From Acrocarpospora corrugata (GTDB lineage: Bacteria > Actinomycetota > Actinomycetes > Streptosporangiales > Streptosporangiaceae): 64,000 nucleotides of DNA. The notes below the pieces were generated by a model that did no database searches, was not told the DNA's origin, and worked only from the letters and a program-made list of their open reading frames with translations. Each line of letters begins with the position of its first letter. Position 1 is the first letter of the stretch. The stretch spans positions 248,001 to 312,000 of the forward strand of contig NZ_BLAD01000036.1 of the NCBI RefSeq assembly GCF_009687845.1, read 5' to 3'. Shown one piece after another: positions 8,431 to 17,373 of the stretch. The position numbers were made by a program, and so were the translations under genes.

Positions 8431-8500
8431 AAGCATTTTCACTGTGCACGAATGAAAAGCCGCCGCCCGGGGGCCGCGGCACGTCGTACAGGGGGACCGC

Positions 8501-10339
8501 GTGAAACTCCAACCCCGTCAGCAACTCCTCGAGATCTGGGAAGCCGCCGCCCGGGCCTCGTTCCAGGGCAAGGAGTGGCGCTGGGGCGGCCGGCAGGGCG
8601 CCAACTCCATTTCCGACGCCGAGCAGCTGCTCTGTTTCATGTATCCGGCCTCGGAGTTGCCCGAATTCCGGCTGGACACTCCGGACGCCACCTCCGACGA
8701 CGTGCTGGCCGCGCTGGCCGCGATCGGGGACAGCGTCGAGATCCCGAAACGGATGCTCGCGCTGCTTGAGGCGTACCTGACCGCCTACACCGATCCGGAC
8801 GGGCGGCCCCTCTTCGGCGGGGACACCTACTTCCTGCCGGCCGATTCGGGCGACGCGGTCACCGACGAGCAGCGCAAGCTCGACGTGGTCGACTCCTACT
8901 CCATGAGCGTCACGCTGATGCTCGGCACCCTGGGCTTCCTCAAGGTGTTCCGGCGGAGCGTCACCCGGCAGGACCTGCGGAGCAAGATCCGCGACCTGGA
9001 GAACCGGGCCAACACCCGGCTCTCCGCCGCGATGGTCGGCCTGCTGCGCAGCTTCACCGTCAACGTCTTCGAGCCGCACTCCTCCCAGGGCCAGGCGCTG
9101 CTGCGCACCGCCAACCAGTCCAAGGTGCACGAGCGGCGCGTCCAGGACGATCTGCAGAGCGCGCTGGAGGAGGTCAGGGCGGGGCTGCGCGACCTGACCA
9201 TCGGCTCCGGGTCGCAGGTCGACCTGGACAACCCCAACCTGCTCTTCGAGTGCGGCTGGGCGTGGGGGGTGGTGAAGGACGCCCCCGAGGTGGTCACCGA
9301 CCTGAAGGTGGGCGAGCAGGTCAAGGGTGTGGCGCCCGAGATCCCCTACCTCTACTTCACCGTGAACGCGCTGGTCGGCGTCGTGGACCTGTGGTCGGAG
9401 CGGACCCGCGTGCTCGGCCTGCTCGACGACGACCAGCAGCAGCTGGCCAACGCGCTGCAGCGCCGCTGGGACATCACCCAGAACTACTGGCGGACCGTGG
9501 CCACCTTCGGCAAGGGCCGCTGGCCGCTGGAGGACATCCCGTGGCGGACCACCGACGGCAAGGAGTCCGACTACTACAGCCTCGGCGTCACCGCCATGGT
9601 GGTGCAGTACCTGGTCCGCACCCGGGCCGGTGACGTCGACCTCGGCCGGGTGGCCGGCGTGCTGGAGGAGCTGGCCAGAAGCGCCCGGATCACCCGCCGC
9701 CCGGTGGAGACCGACGCGAGCGCGATCGCGCTGCACTCCCCCGGCGTCAAGGTCACCCTGCTCGGCACCGAGGAGCTGGGCCCGCAGCTGATCTGGCAGG
9801 TCTCCGACTTCGCCATCACGCTGCTCAAACGGACCATCTGGGTGGCGTCGATCACCCAGAGCAACCGGACCAGGGAACGCCTGCACAGCCTGGCCGACCA
9901 GATCTGGGCGCACATCCAGAGCCGCCGCTTCACCCAGCTGCCGCTCAAGGGCCTGTGGGACAACCCGGCGAACGCCTTCGACGACGTCATCGAGGAGGCC
10001 GACTCGGTCTCCTGGTACTTCACCGAGCGCATCGTCGAGTTCATGGTCACCCTGGCCCTCACCTCGCGCGAACCGCCGCTGCGCAGCCAGCAGCTGGTCG
10101 ACCTGGCCGGCGAACTGCTGGCCGAGGCCGAGCACCTGCTCAACCGGGAGCAGGTGATCCGGCCGGTCCGGACCCGGATGGGCGCGCCGTCCAACATCAC
10201 CACCATCGCCACCCGGCTGAACCGGGCCAGAGCGATCATGGGCGAGCGCCCGGCCAGCGCGGTCGCCCTGATCAGCAACGCCCTGCTCGAACTCGACCAG
10301 CTCGCCGCGGCCCGTGAGAACGCCTCGGAGGCGATGTAG
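8501..10339 (+). CDS. SCO2524 family protein, function unknown
   Basis: A 612-residue soluble, mostly helical protein with no motif I can link to catalysis. Its start (QQLLEIWEAAARASF ... WGGRQGANSISDAEQLL) and position at the head of a cassette matching the reverse order of Streptomyces coelicolor SCO2524-SCO2521 support the SCO2524 family name; I assign it from memory of those families. A helical segment around SKIRDLENRANTRLSAAM may be coiled. It starts at GTG with AGGGGG five bases upstream and is followed by the ATPase gene after two bases. The S. coelicolor cassette has no assigned role that I know of. Confidence 0.78.
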   Translation: MKLQPRQQLLEIWEAAARASFQGKEWRWGGRQGANSISDAEQLLCFMYPASELPEFRLDTPDATSDDVLAALAAIGDSVEIPKRMLALLEAYLTAYTDPDGRPLFGGDTYFLPADSGDAVTDEQRKLDVVDSYSMSVTLMLGTLGFLKVFRRSVTRQDLRSKIRDLENRANTRLSAAMVGLLRSFTVNVFEPHSSQGQALLRTANQSKVHERRVQDDLQSALEEVRAGLRDLTIGSGSQVDLDNPNLLFECGWAWGVVKDAPEVVTDLKVGEQVKGVAPEIPYLYFTVNALVGVVDLWSERTRVLGLLDDDQQQLANALQRRWDITQNYWRTVATFGKGRWPLEDIPWRTTDGKESDYYSLGVTAMVVQYLVRTRAGDVDLGRVAGVLEELARSARITRRPVETDASAIALHSPGVKVTLLGTEELGPQLIWQVSDFAITLLKRTIWVASITQSNRTRERLHSLADQIWAHIQSRRFTQLPLKGLWDNPANAFDDVIEEADSVSWYFTERIVEFMVTLALTSREPPLRSQQLVDLAGELLAEAEHLLNREQVIRPVRTRMGAPSNITTIATRLNRARAIMGERPASAVALISNALLELDQLAAARENASEAM

Positions 10340-10341
10340 CG

Positions 10342-11256
10342 ATGCTTGTGTTCGCCATCTCCGACAAGGGTGGCACCGGACGGTCGGTGACCAGCAGCAA
10401 CATCGTCTACCGGCGGGCGCTGCAGGGACAGGACGTCTGTTATCTCGACTTCGACTTCGGCTCCCCCACCGTCGGCGCGATCTTCCGGGTCAGCACCGCT
10501 TCGCGCGGCACCACCAGGGGCGGCATGCACCGCTACCTGCAGGGCGAGATCACCGAACCCAGCCGGATCGACGTGTGGACCGAGTCCGACCGGGACACCA
10601 TCCGCGCCAAGCCCGCCGGAGCCGGCCAGATGGTCCTGCTCCCCGGCGACCAGGGCGGCGGCGAGTTCGCCACCTTCGACGCCGAGATGCTCAAACGCTG
10701 CGTCCGCCTGTTCGCCAAGCTGCACGAGCAGTTCGACCTGATCATGGTGGATCTGAGCGCGGGCCGCTCCTTCGCCGCCCACCTGGCGCTGGCCGCCACC
10801 GCCCAGCTGCCCAAGATCCCGGCCCGCTGGCTGGTCTTCCACCGCTGGACCCGGCAGCACATCATCGCGGCCAACGGCCTGGTCAAGGGCGAGCACGGGC
10901 TGCTCGACGTGGGCCGGGAGTATGGCCACGACCCCGGCGCGCTGACCGACCGGATCAGGTTCGTCCGCACCGCGGTGCTGGAACTCGGCTCCGGCGACTT
11001 CGCCCACCTGCGCCCGGCCCAGCGCTCCTGGCTGAACGAGATCGACCGGGAGCTGCGCGAGCTGGCCACCAGGAACGGCGTCGGCCTCACCACCATGCTC
11101 GGCAAGGTGCCGCTCGACCCGGTCCTGCAGTGGCGGGAGCAGCTGATCTCCGACGAGGACGTGGCGGGCACCGAGATCGCCAACGCGGAGACCGTGTTCG
11201 CCTTCGACGACCTGGCCAAGAAGATCGTCGACGACACCGCGTGGGAGGGTCTGTGA
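10342..11256 (+). CDS. SCO2523 family ParA/MinD-like ATPase with variant P-loop
   Basis: Probable nucleotide-dependent switch of the deviant-Walker-A (SIMIBI) class. The N-terminus reads FAISDKGGTGRSVTS: the signature lysine of KGG is present (residue 9), but the canonical P-loop lysine of GK[ST] is arginine (residue 14). YLDFDFGSPTVGAIF matches the switch I region and LIMVDLSAGRSF the Walker B strand with its aspartate. The family is known as a variant P-loop family; whether it hydrolyses ATP is unclear. 304 residues, ATG two bases after the preceding stop, and its TGA overlaps the next GTG (GTGA). Such ATPases usually position or assemble partners, which here would be the four neighbouring proteins. 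Confidence 0.82.
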   Translation: MLVFAISDKGGTGRSVTSSNIVYRRALQGQDVCYLDFDFGSPTVGAIFRVSTASRGTTRGGMHRYLQGEITEPSRIDVWTESDRDTIRAKPAGAGQMVLLPGDQGGGEFATFDAEMLKRCVRLFAKLHEQFDLIMVDLSAGRSFAAHLALAATAQLPKIPARWLVFHRWTRQHIIAANGLVKGEHGLLDVGREYGHDPGALTDRIRFVRTAVLELGSGDFAHLRPAQRSWLNEIDRELRELATRNGVGLTTMLGKVPLDPVLQWREQLISDEDVAGTEIANAETVFAFDDLAKKIVDDTAWEGL

Positions 11257-12197
11257 CGTCCTTCAGCGAGGTGACGGCCGAACGCCAGATCAAGTCGGGG
11301 CCGCTGTCGCACGTCTCGGTGGAGCTGGGCCACCTCTACATGGAGGACTTCCAGGCCGGCCCCGACCGGCTCAGGCAGCAGTTCGCCATGGTCGCGCCCT
11401 GGCTGGAGACGGTCCGCCGCAGCTGGCAGAACCGCACCCCGGGCGGCCGGGCCCGGATCAGCACCTGCTTCCTGATCGACGACTACTTCAGCCGGTTCAG
11501 CACGCCCGACGAGCTGGTCCCGATGATCCTGGACGCCGCCGCCGAGAACGACCTGGTCATCGACTACCTGGCCAGGGAGTCTGCGTGCGCGGAGGCGGAC
11601 GGCGTGAAGCTGGCCAAGCTGGTGGAGGACCGGCTGGTGCCCGACCCGCCGCCCGGCACCCACAGCTGGCGCCCGCCGCCGCACGAGACCGGCTGGCTGG
11701 CCAACGGCACCCGGTCGCCGGTGGCCGGGGCCGGCCAGGCGATGAAACCGCAGATCCGGTGGGAGCCGCCCACCCAGAACGCCAAGCGCGGCCACTCCAT
11801 CTTCGTGGACGTCGAACTCTGGAACGACGACAACCGCGGGCGCACCTGGTCGTGCCCGTTCCTGGCCGCGGTGTGGCAGCTGCTCCGGCTCGGGCTGCTG
11901 CGCAACGAAGGGCGGCTGCCGGTGCAGCCGGTGCAGGTCGACGGGGGATTCCCCCGGGACTGGGACGAGCTGCCGCCGGTGGTGAAGTTGAACAAGTCGG
12001 CTACGCCGTTCAGCGCGTACACGACCATGTCCGTTCTGTCGACCCGGTTCCTGCAGGTGGAGCTGGCTGTGCGCACGATTCTCAGCCAGGTCTCGGTGGA
12101 CGAGGAAGTCCTCAAGCAGGTTCTCAGCCGGAGCACCGACGAGGATCTCCGGCTCGAAGAAGAGCTCGTCGACCGAATCTCCTACGTCTTTCTCTGA
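11253..12197 (+). CDS. SCO2522 family protein, function unknown
   Basis: 314 residues, soluble, no recognised catalytic motif. Segments that stand out are FLIDDYFSRF, a helical acidic stretch, a proline-rich linker (VPDPPPGTHSWRPPP) and a C-terminal helix LSTRFLQVELAVRTILSQV. Family name given by synteny with S. coelicolor and by memory of the family. It is translationally coupled to the variant P-loop ATPase through a 4-base GTGA overlap, which suggests stoichiometric production with it. A physical partner of the ATPase is a reasonable inference; nothing in the sequence states its biochemical role. Confidence 0.78.
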   Translation: MTSFSEVTAERQIKSGPLSHVSVELGHLYMEDFQAGPDRLRQQFAMVAPWLETVRRSWQNRTPGGRARISTCFLIDDYFSRFSTPDELVPMILDAAAENDLVIDYLARESACAEADGVKLAKLVEDRLVPDPPPGTHSWRPPPHETGWLANGTRSPVAGAGQAMKPQIRWEPPTQNAKRGHSIFVDVELWNDDNRGRTWSCPFLAAVWQLLRLGLLRNEGRLPVQPVQVDGGFPRDWDELPPVVKLNKSATPFSAYTTMSVLSTRFLQVELAVRTILSQVSVDEEVLKQVLSRSTDEDLRLEEELVDRISYVFL

Positions 12198-12226
12198 GCC
12201 GTCCTGGTCTCGGGGTCGGGGGCGAC

Positions 12227-13144
12227 ATGCTGATCATGGGGGAAGTCCGTACCGGGCTGCTGCAGAACTCGGCGGAGATCGAGGAACGGGATCACCAGAC
12301 GGTGCTCGGGCTGCTCGCCGGCGAGCGGGTCCGGATGTCCCGGCGGCCGATCGTGTACGCGGTCTCGCCCGACCTGCTCACCGGTGTGGACTGCCGGCTG
12401 CCGTCGGCGTCCAACGCCAGGATCCGCGGCGTCGGCACCCTGGTCTCCCGCGCCACGATCACCGGCGGCCGGATCCTGCAGGGTTCCTCGTACGTCCGGG
12501 TGGTGCGCGGCGAGGTCAATCACCGGCTGCCGTGGTCCCACTACCTGGCCAGGCCCGGCGTGGTCGAGGTGCTGGGCAAGGTGTCCGCGCCCGACCTGGC
12601 CGGCGGGTTCCTGGCCTTCGGGCCGCCCGGGGAGCAGCTGGATCTCGGCTCGGTCAGCGACCGGTTCATGGACGTGGTCCAGGAGTCCGCTCTGCTCGAC
12701 CTGCGCGCGCCCTTCCGCAGTGACCGCACCCGGCTCCGCTGGGTGGCCGAGACCGGTGAGCCGGGTGTGCACTTCATCCTCGGTGAGAGCACCGGGCGCA
12801 CGCTCCGCCTCACCCATCACGGCGAGTTCTCCCCGGCCGTGGTGGACCTGTGCGAGGACCTGGCGCTGCACGACTGGCTACTGACCGCCCTGCTGACGAT
12901 CGTCCAGCGGGCCCGCATCGGCGGCGCGTCCCGCCCCGAGGTCTCGGCCCGGCTCGCGCCGGCCGTCGACACGCTGCTGCACCTGTGGATGCCCGGCGCG
13001 AGGATCCACCCGTCGCTCGCCCCGCTGTGGGAGAACCTGGAGCGCACGCCCGGCTTCTCCCGGCAGTGGCAGTCCCTCGTCGAGCGGGTACGCGACCAGC
13101 TCGCGGTCAACACCCTGGCCCTCCTGCGCGAGACAAACGGATGA
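12227..13144 (+). CDS. SCO2521 family protein, function unknown
   Basis: About 305 residues, soluble. The N-terminal half is rich in beta-strand-like alternation (MSRRPIVYAVSPDLLTGVDC, ARIRGVGTLVSRATITGG), with a recurring GxGTxxSR-type turn; the C-terminal half is helical and ends in a tryptophan-containing helix bundle (LHLWMPGARIHPSLAPLWENL). Assigned to the SCO2521 family by gene order and resemblance. It starts at ATG 29 bases after the SCO2522-type stop, with a second in-frame ATG three codons later. The membrane protein gene follows after three bases, so all five genes should form one transcript. Confidence 0.76.
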   Translation: MLIMGEVRTGLLQNSAEIEERDHQTVLGLLAGERVRMSRRPIVYAVSPDLLTGVDCRLPSASNARIRGVGTLVSRATITGGRILQGSSYVRVVRGEVNHRLPWSHYLARPGVVEVLGKVSAPDLAGGFLAFGPPGEQLDLGSVSDRFMDVVQESALLDLRAPFRSDRTRLRWVAETGEPGVHFILGESTGRTLRLTHHGEFSPAVVDLCEDLALHDWLLTALLTIVQRARIGGASRPEVSARLAPAVDTLLHLWMPGARIHPSLAPLWENLERTPGFSRQWQSLVERVRDQLAVNTLALLRETNG

Positions 13145-13147
13145 TTC

Positions 13148-14101
13148 ATGGCCGATAAGAAGCCGAAGTTCGATGTCGAAACCCTCAATCCCTCGTTTGT
13201 GAAGATCCTCATCAGCTTCGTCTTCGGCGGCATCGTCTGGGGACTCTCCGAGCTGTTCCAGAACGGCGACATGAACACCGGCCAGATGTGGAGCATCCTC
13301 ATCTCGCTGTTCGCGGCCTCGGTGGCGTTCGTGGTGCAGCACCTGATCACCGTGGAGAAACAGAACGACGCGACCCGGCACGAGTTACGCGAAGGGCTGT
13401 CCAGGATCGACGAGGCCACCGAGCTGTTCGGCCTGGTCGAGCAGTCGGCCGTGCAGATCGACCTGGTCACCCAGCTGGTCCGCAACGCCACCGGCGTGGA
13501 CAAGGAGATGCCGACGCTGGTGCAGCGGTTCGCGCAGACCGAGATCGAGCGGATCTCCACTCTGCTGCGCGAGCTCGGCGAGGGCGACGTCACCTACGAG
13601 GGCGAGGACCGGGACTGGCTGCTCGGCCTGGCCCGCAACGTGGAGCGCAGCATCGACGCGCTCAGCCTGGCGGTGGTGGACCAGGGGCCCGGCGAGTTCG
13701 ACGGCGGATTCTGGATCACCGACGCCGGCCAGCGGTATCTGGAGATCCAGCGGGAGCGGGCCAAGGCGGGGGTGCGGATCCGCCGGATCTTCTACGTCGA
13801 CACCCAGGAGCGGCTCAAGTCCGAGACGTTCCAGCAGATCAGCAGGATGCACGTGACGGCCGGCGTGGACGTGCGGGTGCTCACGGCGGGCCAGCTCACC
13901 TCGGCGCTCGGCGTGGACGACTTCATCGTCTTCGACGGCGTGGTCAGCTACGAGATCATGGCGTCCAACACGCTGTCGGTGGGCGAGCTGGTCACCCACA
14001 CGTTCGTACGGACGCTGCTGATCCTGGAGCGGCCCCGGGTGCGGCAGCGGATCGAACGGTTCAGAGAGCTGTGGGAGCTGGCGACAGAGCTGCCGCCGTG
14101 A
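13148..14101 (+). CDS. Two-helix membrane protein ending the SCO252x-type operon
   Basis: Residues 17-36 and 47-67 form two transmembrane helices separated by a short loop. A charged helical or coiled linker (KQNDATRHELREGLSRIDE) and a cytosolic domain follow. The C-terminal part (GQRYLEIQRERAKAGVRIRR, VDDFIVFDGVV) resembles a catalytically dead phospholipase-D-like fold; no HxKxxxxD motif exists. It begins three bases after the SCO2521-type gene, so it could be the membrane anchor or output of the cassette. The same plan appears in the protein at 4800. Its last 41 bases overlap the 3' end of the convergent FAD oxidoreductase gene. Confidence 0.75.
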   Translation: MADKKPKFDVETLNPSFVKILISFVFGGIVWGLSELFQNGDMNTGQMWSILISLFAASVAFVVQHLITVEKQNDATRHELREGLSRIDEATELFGLVEQSAVQIDLVTQLVRNATGVDKEMPTLVQRFAQTEIERISTLLRELGEGDVTYEGEDRDWLLGLARNVERSIDALSLAVVDQGPGEFDGGFWITDAGQRYLEIQRERAKAGVRIRRIFYVDTQERLKSETFQQISRMHVTAGVDVRVLTAGQLTSALGVDDFIVFDGVVSYEIMASNTLSVGELVTHTFVRTLLILERPRVRQRIERFRELWELATELPP

Positions 14102-15266
14102 AGTCCCGCTCCGGGCTGCAGATCCGCAGCCGCTCCCGCACCTCCGGGTCGGCCGTACGGTCGTGGACCAGGTCGGCCACCAGTTCCGCCGTCACCGGGG
14201 CCAGGGTCACGCCGAGGCCGGAGTGGCCGGTCGCGGCGATCAGCCGCCGGTGCTCGTCCAGGTAGCCGATGATCGGGACGTGGTCCGGACTGGCCGGGCG
14301 CAGGCCGCCCCAGTGGCGTTCCAGCCGCCAGTCCGCGGTAGCCGGCATCAGCGTGCCGATCCAGGAACGGATCGACTGCAGGCCCTTGGCGGTGGGCGTG
14401 GCGTCGTAGACGTGCTCCTCGTAGGTGACGCCGACGGCCACCCGGCCGTCGTGGCGGGGCACCAGGTAGGGGTAGCCGCGTTCCTCGCCGTCCTGGATCT
14501 CGGCGAAGACGTGGTGGTTGAGCGGGTAGCCGGTGAAGCCGGGCGGGCGGAGGTCGAACGCCTCACCCTTGATCGGGAAGATCAGCTCGGCGAGTGCGGG
14601 GAGCAGCTTGCCGCTCTGGTAGCCGGCGGCGACCACGACGGTGCCGGCCTGGATCACCGTGCCGTCCTGGAGCTCGACCTCTGCGCAGGCGGGGCCGGAG
14701 TCGACGCGGACCACCCGGGTGCTGAGCTTGAGCGTGACCGGGGAGCGGGCCAGGGTGCGGCGCAGCGCGACCATCAGCTCGCGCGGGTCCAGGGCGAGCT
14801 CCTCGTGCAGCAGGAACGCGCCGACCACCCGGTCGCTGAGCAGCGGCTCCAGGTCGCGGGCTTCCGCGGCGGTCAGCTGGCGGACCTCGAAGGGGGCCTC
14901 CAGCCAGCGCGGCAGCACCTCGCTGAGCAGCCGGTCCAGCTCCTCGCGGTCCAGGGCCACCTGGATGTCGCCGCCGCCGAGCACGTGCACCTCGACGCCG
15001 GAGACCTTCCTGAGCCGGTCCAGCCACGGCTCGTACAGGTCGCGGCTGCGGCGGATGACGCTGCTCAGGGGGCCGAGGCAGGCGGTCTCGGTCTGGGTGA
15101 GGATGCCGCCCATGGCGGCGTCGGACGCGCCGAGACCCAGGTCTTCCGCGGCGTCCACCAGGATCACGCGCCGGCCCTGGGCACCGAGCTCATAGGCGAT
15201 CGCACTGCCGATCACTCCGCCACCGACGATGGCGACGTCGCAAATCTCAGGCACAAGCGTCTCCAT
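14061..15266 (-). CDS. FAD-dependent amino-acid oxidase/dehydrogenase (DAO family)
   Basis: Oxidises an amine, typically an amino acid, with FAD. 401 residues: the N-terminal dinucleotide fold CDVAIVGGGVIGSAIAYELG, then DAAMGGI, the central substrate domain and the C-terminal FAD-sealing GATGHSGLG-type motif (here IAATGHSGLGVTLAP) with the GGLRPASPDHVPIIG strand. It resembles glycine/sarcosine oxidases and the D-amino-acid dehydrogenase group; substrate unknown. Start ATG 15266. It lies 121 bases downstream of the ADP-forming synthetase gene on the same strand, so it may be a loosely attached last gene of the catabolic operon, supplying or consuming the same amino acid. Confidence 0.87.
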   Translation of the reverse strand: METLVPEICDVAIVGGGVIGSAIAYELGAQGRRVILVDAAEDLGLGASDAAMGGILTQTETACLGPLSSVIRRSRDLYEPWLDRLRKVSGVEVHVLGGGDIQVALDREELDRLLSEVLPRWLEAPFEVRQLTAAEARDLEPLLSDRVVGAFLLHEELALDPRELMVALRRTLARSPVTLKLSTRVVRVDSGPACAEVELQDGTVIQAGTVVVAAGYQSGKLLPALAELIFPIKGEAFDLRPPGFTGYPLNHHVFAEIQDGEERGYPYLVPRHDGRVAVGVTYEEHVYDATPTAKGLQSIRSWIGTLMPATADWRLERHWGGLRPASPDHVPIIGYLDEHRRLIAATGHSGLGVTLAPVTAELVADLVHDRTADPEVRERLRICSPERDFTAAALSPAPTAL

Positions 15267-15387
15267 GCGTTACCCGGTTGGTTTCAGATTAAGCGCAGCC
15301 CGGCCTCAGGTACACAGAGAGACGCAGAGACGCATGAACGCGCTGCCGCCCTGACAGTATCGCGAAACACCCTCCCCAGCCGACTCT

Positions 15388-17373
15388 TTACCGGCCGCCG
15401 AGTGTTGCAAGAAGATCAAGGGCGAGCGTTTCCCCGGGCCTGGCGAGCAGGGGGTTGACCTCCAGTTCGGTGAGGTCCGGACGGGCCGCGAGGACCCGCC
15501 CGACGGCCACCACCGCGCGGGCCACCGAGTCCAGGTCGCACGGCGGCGCGCCACGCCAGCCGTCCAGCAGCCTGGCCGCCTTCGTCCGGCCGAGCAGCCG
15601 CAGCGCGCCGGCGTGGTCGAGCGGGCCGAGCGCGGTCGCGGTGTCGGCGACCAGTTCGGCGAGCACGCCGCCGCTGCCCACGGTCACCAGCACCCCCAGG
15701 TGCCGATCCCGGCGGGCCCCGACGATCAGCTCAATCCCGCTCGCGGCCTGCCGCTCCACCCAGAACCCGTCCAGGTCCAGCCGCCCGGCCATCTCCGCCG
15801 CCCCGGCCTGTACGGCTTGCGCCGACGTGAGCCCGAGCACGACTCCCCCGACCTCGGTCTTGTGGGCGGGCCCGACCGCCTTGAGCACCACGGTCCCGCC
15901 GAGCCCTGCGGCCAGTGCCGCGGCCTCCTCGGGGGTGGCCGCGAAGCCGCCGTCGGGGAACACGACGCCTTCTGCGGCCAGGATCGACCGGAGGTCGGCG
16001 GGTTCGCCGCCGGGGGGCGAATGGATCTGTTCGGGGCGGATTCCGTCGTCGGCGCGGCAGTACGCGGCGAGTGCGCCGATCGGGTCGTCGACGCGGTCGA
16101 AGACGGGGACGCCGCCGTCGCGGAGCACGTCCGCCGCCGGGCCGTCGGTCCGCATCGCGTGCACCAGGCACGGCACGCCGAGCAGTTCGCGGGCGGCAGC
16201 CTCCTCGGCGTCACGCAACGCCGGACTATCCGCCGCGTATGCACCGAAATATCCCGTTAAAAGAACTACGTCCACCTCTGTGGCGACGACTTGTGCCACG
16301 CGCGGATAAATCCTTAGATCGGCTTCTCCGGCTCCGGCCAGATCGATCGGATTGGACAGGCCCGCGTCCTCGGGCAGCAGTCTCGCGAGCGTTTCGACGG
16401 TTCCCGGGGTAAGCGCGGGCACCTCGATTCCGGCGCGTTCCGCGAACTCGGCCGCGAGGGCCCCCTGCCCGCCGCTGTCGGCCACGACCGCGAGCCGGGG
16501 CCGCGCGGGCAGAGCGCCCGTCAGGCAGATCCGGGCGGCGTGCACGGCCTGCGCCGGGGTGTGCACCCTGATGACGCCGGCCGCGTCGCAGAGCGCGTCC
16601 ACGGCGGTGTCGGGGGTGGCCAGCGCGCCGGTGTGCGAGTCGACCGCGCGCCCGCCCGCCGCTGAGCCGCCCACGGCCAGCAGTATGATCCGCTTGCCGA
16701 GGGCCCTGGCCTGGTCGGCGAGGGTGATGAGGGACCGGCCGAGGGAGAGGTCCTCCAGGTAGACGATGACGACGCGGGTGTGCGGCGCGGTGATCACCGG
16801 GTCGAGCAGGTCGGCGGTGGTGAGGTCGGCCTGCGCGCCGACAGAGACGAACCGGGACAGTCCGAGCCCGGCGCGGGTGGCCAGGTAGCCGATTTCGAGG
16901 CCGACCGAACCGCTCTGGGACACCACGCCGATCGGGCCCGGGGTCAGGGATCCCCAGGTGAGGGCGAGTCCGGCCGCGCCGTCGTACACGCCCATACAGG
17001 TGGGGCCGAGCAGGCGGGCTCCGGCGGCGCGGACCCGCGCGGCCAGGACGGCGTGGCCGCCGGGATAGGCCCGGTCGACTCCGGCCGTGATGCCGACGAG
17101 GTAGCGCGCGTCCGCGGCGAGGGCGTCTTCGACGACAGCTGCGAAGGAGGCGGGCGGCGTGACGATCGCGACCAGTTCCGGAGATTCCGGGAGATCGGCC
17201 AGCCGCCGGTGGGAGCGGCGGCCCTGGACCCGGTCGGCGCGGCCGTTGACGAGATACACCTCCCGCCGGGCGGCTCCGCGCAGGGCGCCCTTGGCCAGCC
17301 AGTAGCCCCACTTCGCCGGGTCGTCAGAAGCGCCGACCACCGCCACGGACCGCGGGTCGAACAGGCCGTTCAC
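15388..17373 (-). CDS. Acyl-CoA synthetase, ADP-forming (fused alpha-beta)
   Basis: Interconverts an acid, CoA and ATP with acyl-CoA, ADP and phosphate through a phosphohistidine. About 661 residues, a little shorter than the usual 700. An N-terminal CoA-binding fold (SVAVVGASDDPAKWGYWLAK) and the succinyl-CoA-ligase-like domain VVSQSGSVGLEIGYLA come first. The phosphoaccepting-type histidine segment DSHTGALATPDTAVDALCDA and the C-terminal ATP-grasp domain (VVLKAVGPAHKTEVGG, FWVERQAASGIELIVGARRD) follow. Start is GTG 17373, overlapping the previous TGA (GTGA); upstream in-frame sequence only re-reads the neighbour. In the operon it would capture energy from the acid made after decarboxylation, or run in the activating direction. 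Confidence 0.88.
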   Translation of the reverse strand: MNGLFDPRSVAVVGASDDPAKWGYWLAKGALRGAARREVYLVNGRADRVQGRRSHRRLADLPESPELVAIVTPPASFAAVVEDALAADARYLVGITAGVDRAYPGGHAVLAARVRAAGARLLGPTCMGVYDGAAGLALTWGSLTPGPIGVVSQSGSVGLEIGYLATRAGLGLSRFVSVGAQADLTTADLLDPVITAPHTRVVIVYLEDLSLGRSLITLADQARALGKRIILLAVGGSAAGGRAVDSHTGALATPDTAVDALCDAAGVIRVHTPAQAVHAARICLTGALPARPRLAVVADSGGQGALAAEFAERAGIEVPALTPGTVETLARLLPEDAGLSNPIDLAGAGEADLRIYPRVAQVVATEVDVVLLTGYFGAYAADSPALRDAEEAAARELLGVPCLVHAMRTDGPAADVLRDGGVPVFDRVDDPIGALAAYCRADDGIRPEQIHSPPGGEPADLRSILAAEGVVFPDGGFAATPEEAAALAAGLGGTVVLKAVGPAHKTEVGGVVLGLTSAQAVQAGAAEMAGRLDLDGFWVERQAASGIELIVGARRDRHLGVLVTVGSGGVLAELVADTATALGPLDHAGALRLLGRTKAARLLDGWRGAPPCDLDSVARAVVAVGRVLAARPDLTELEVNPLLARPGETLALDLLATLGGR

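Noticed and set aside
13148-14101. Active phospholipase D
   Set aside because: No HxKxxxxD motif exists in the protein; only a loose fold resemblance remains.
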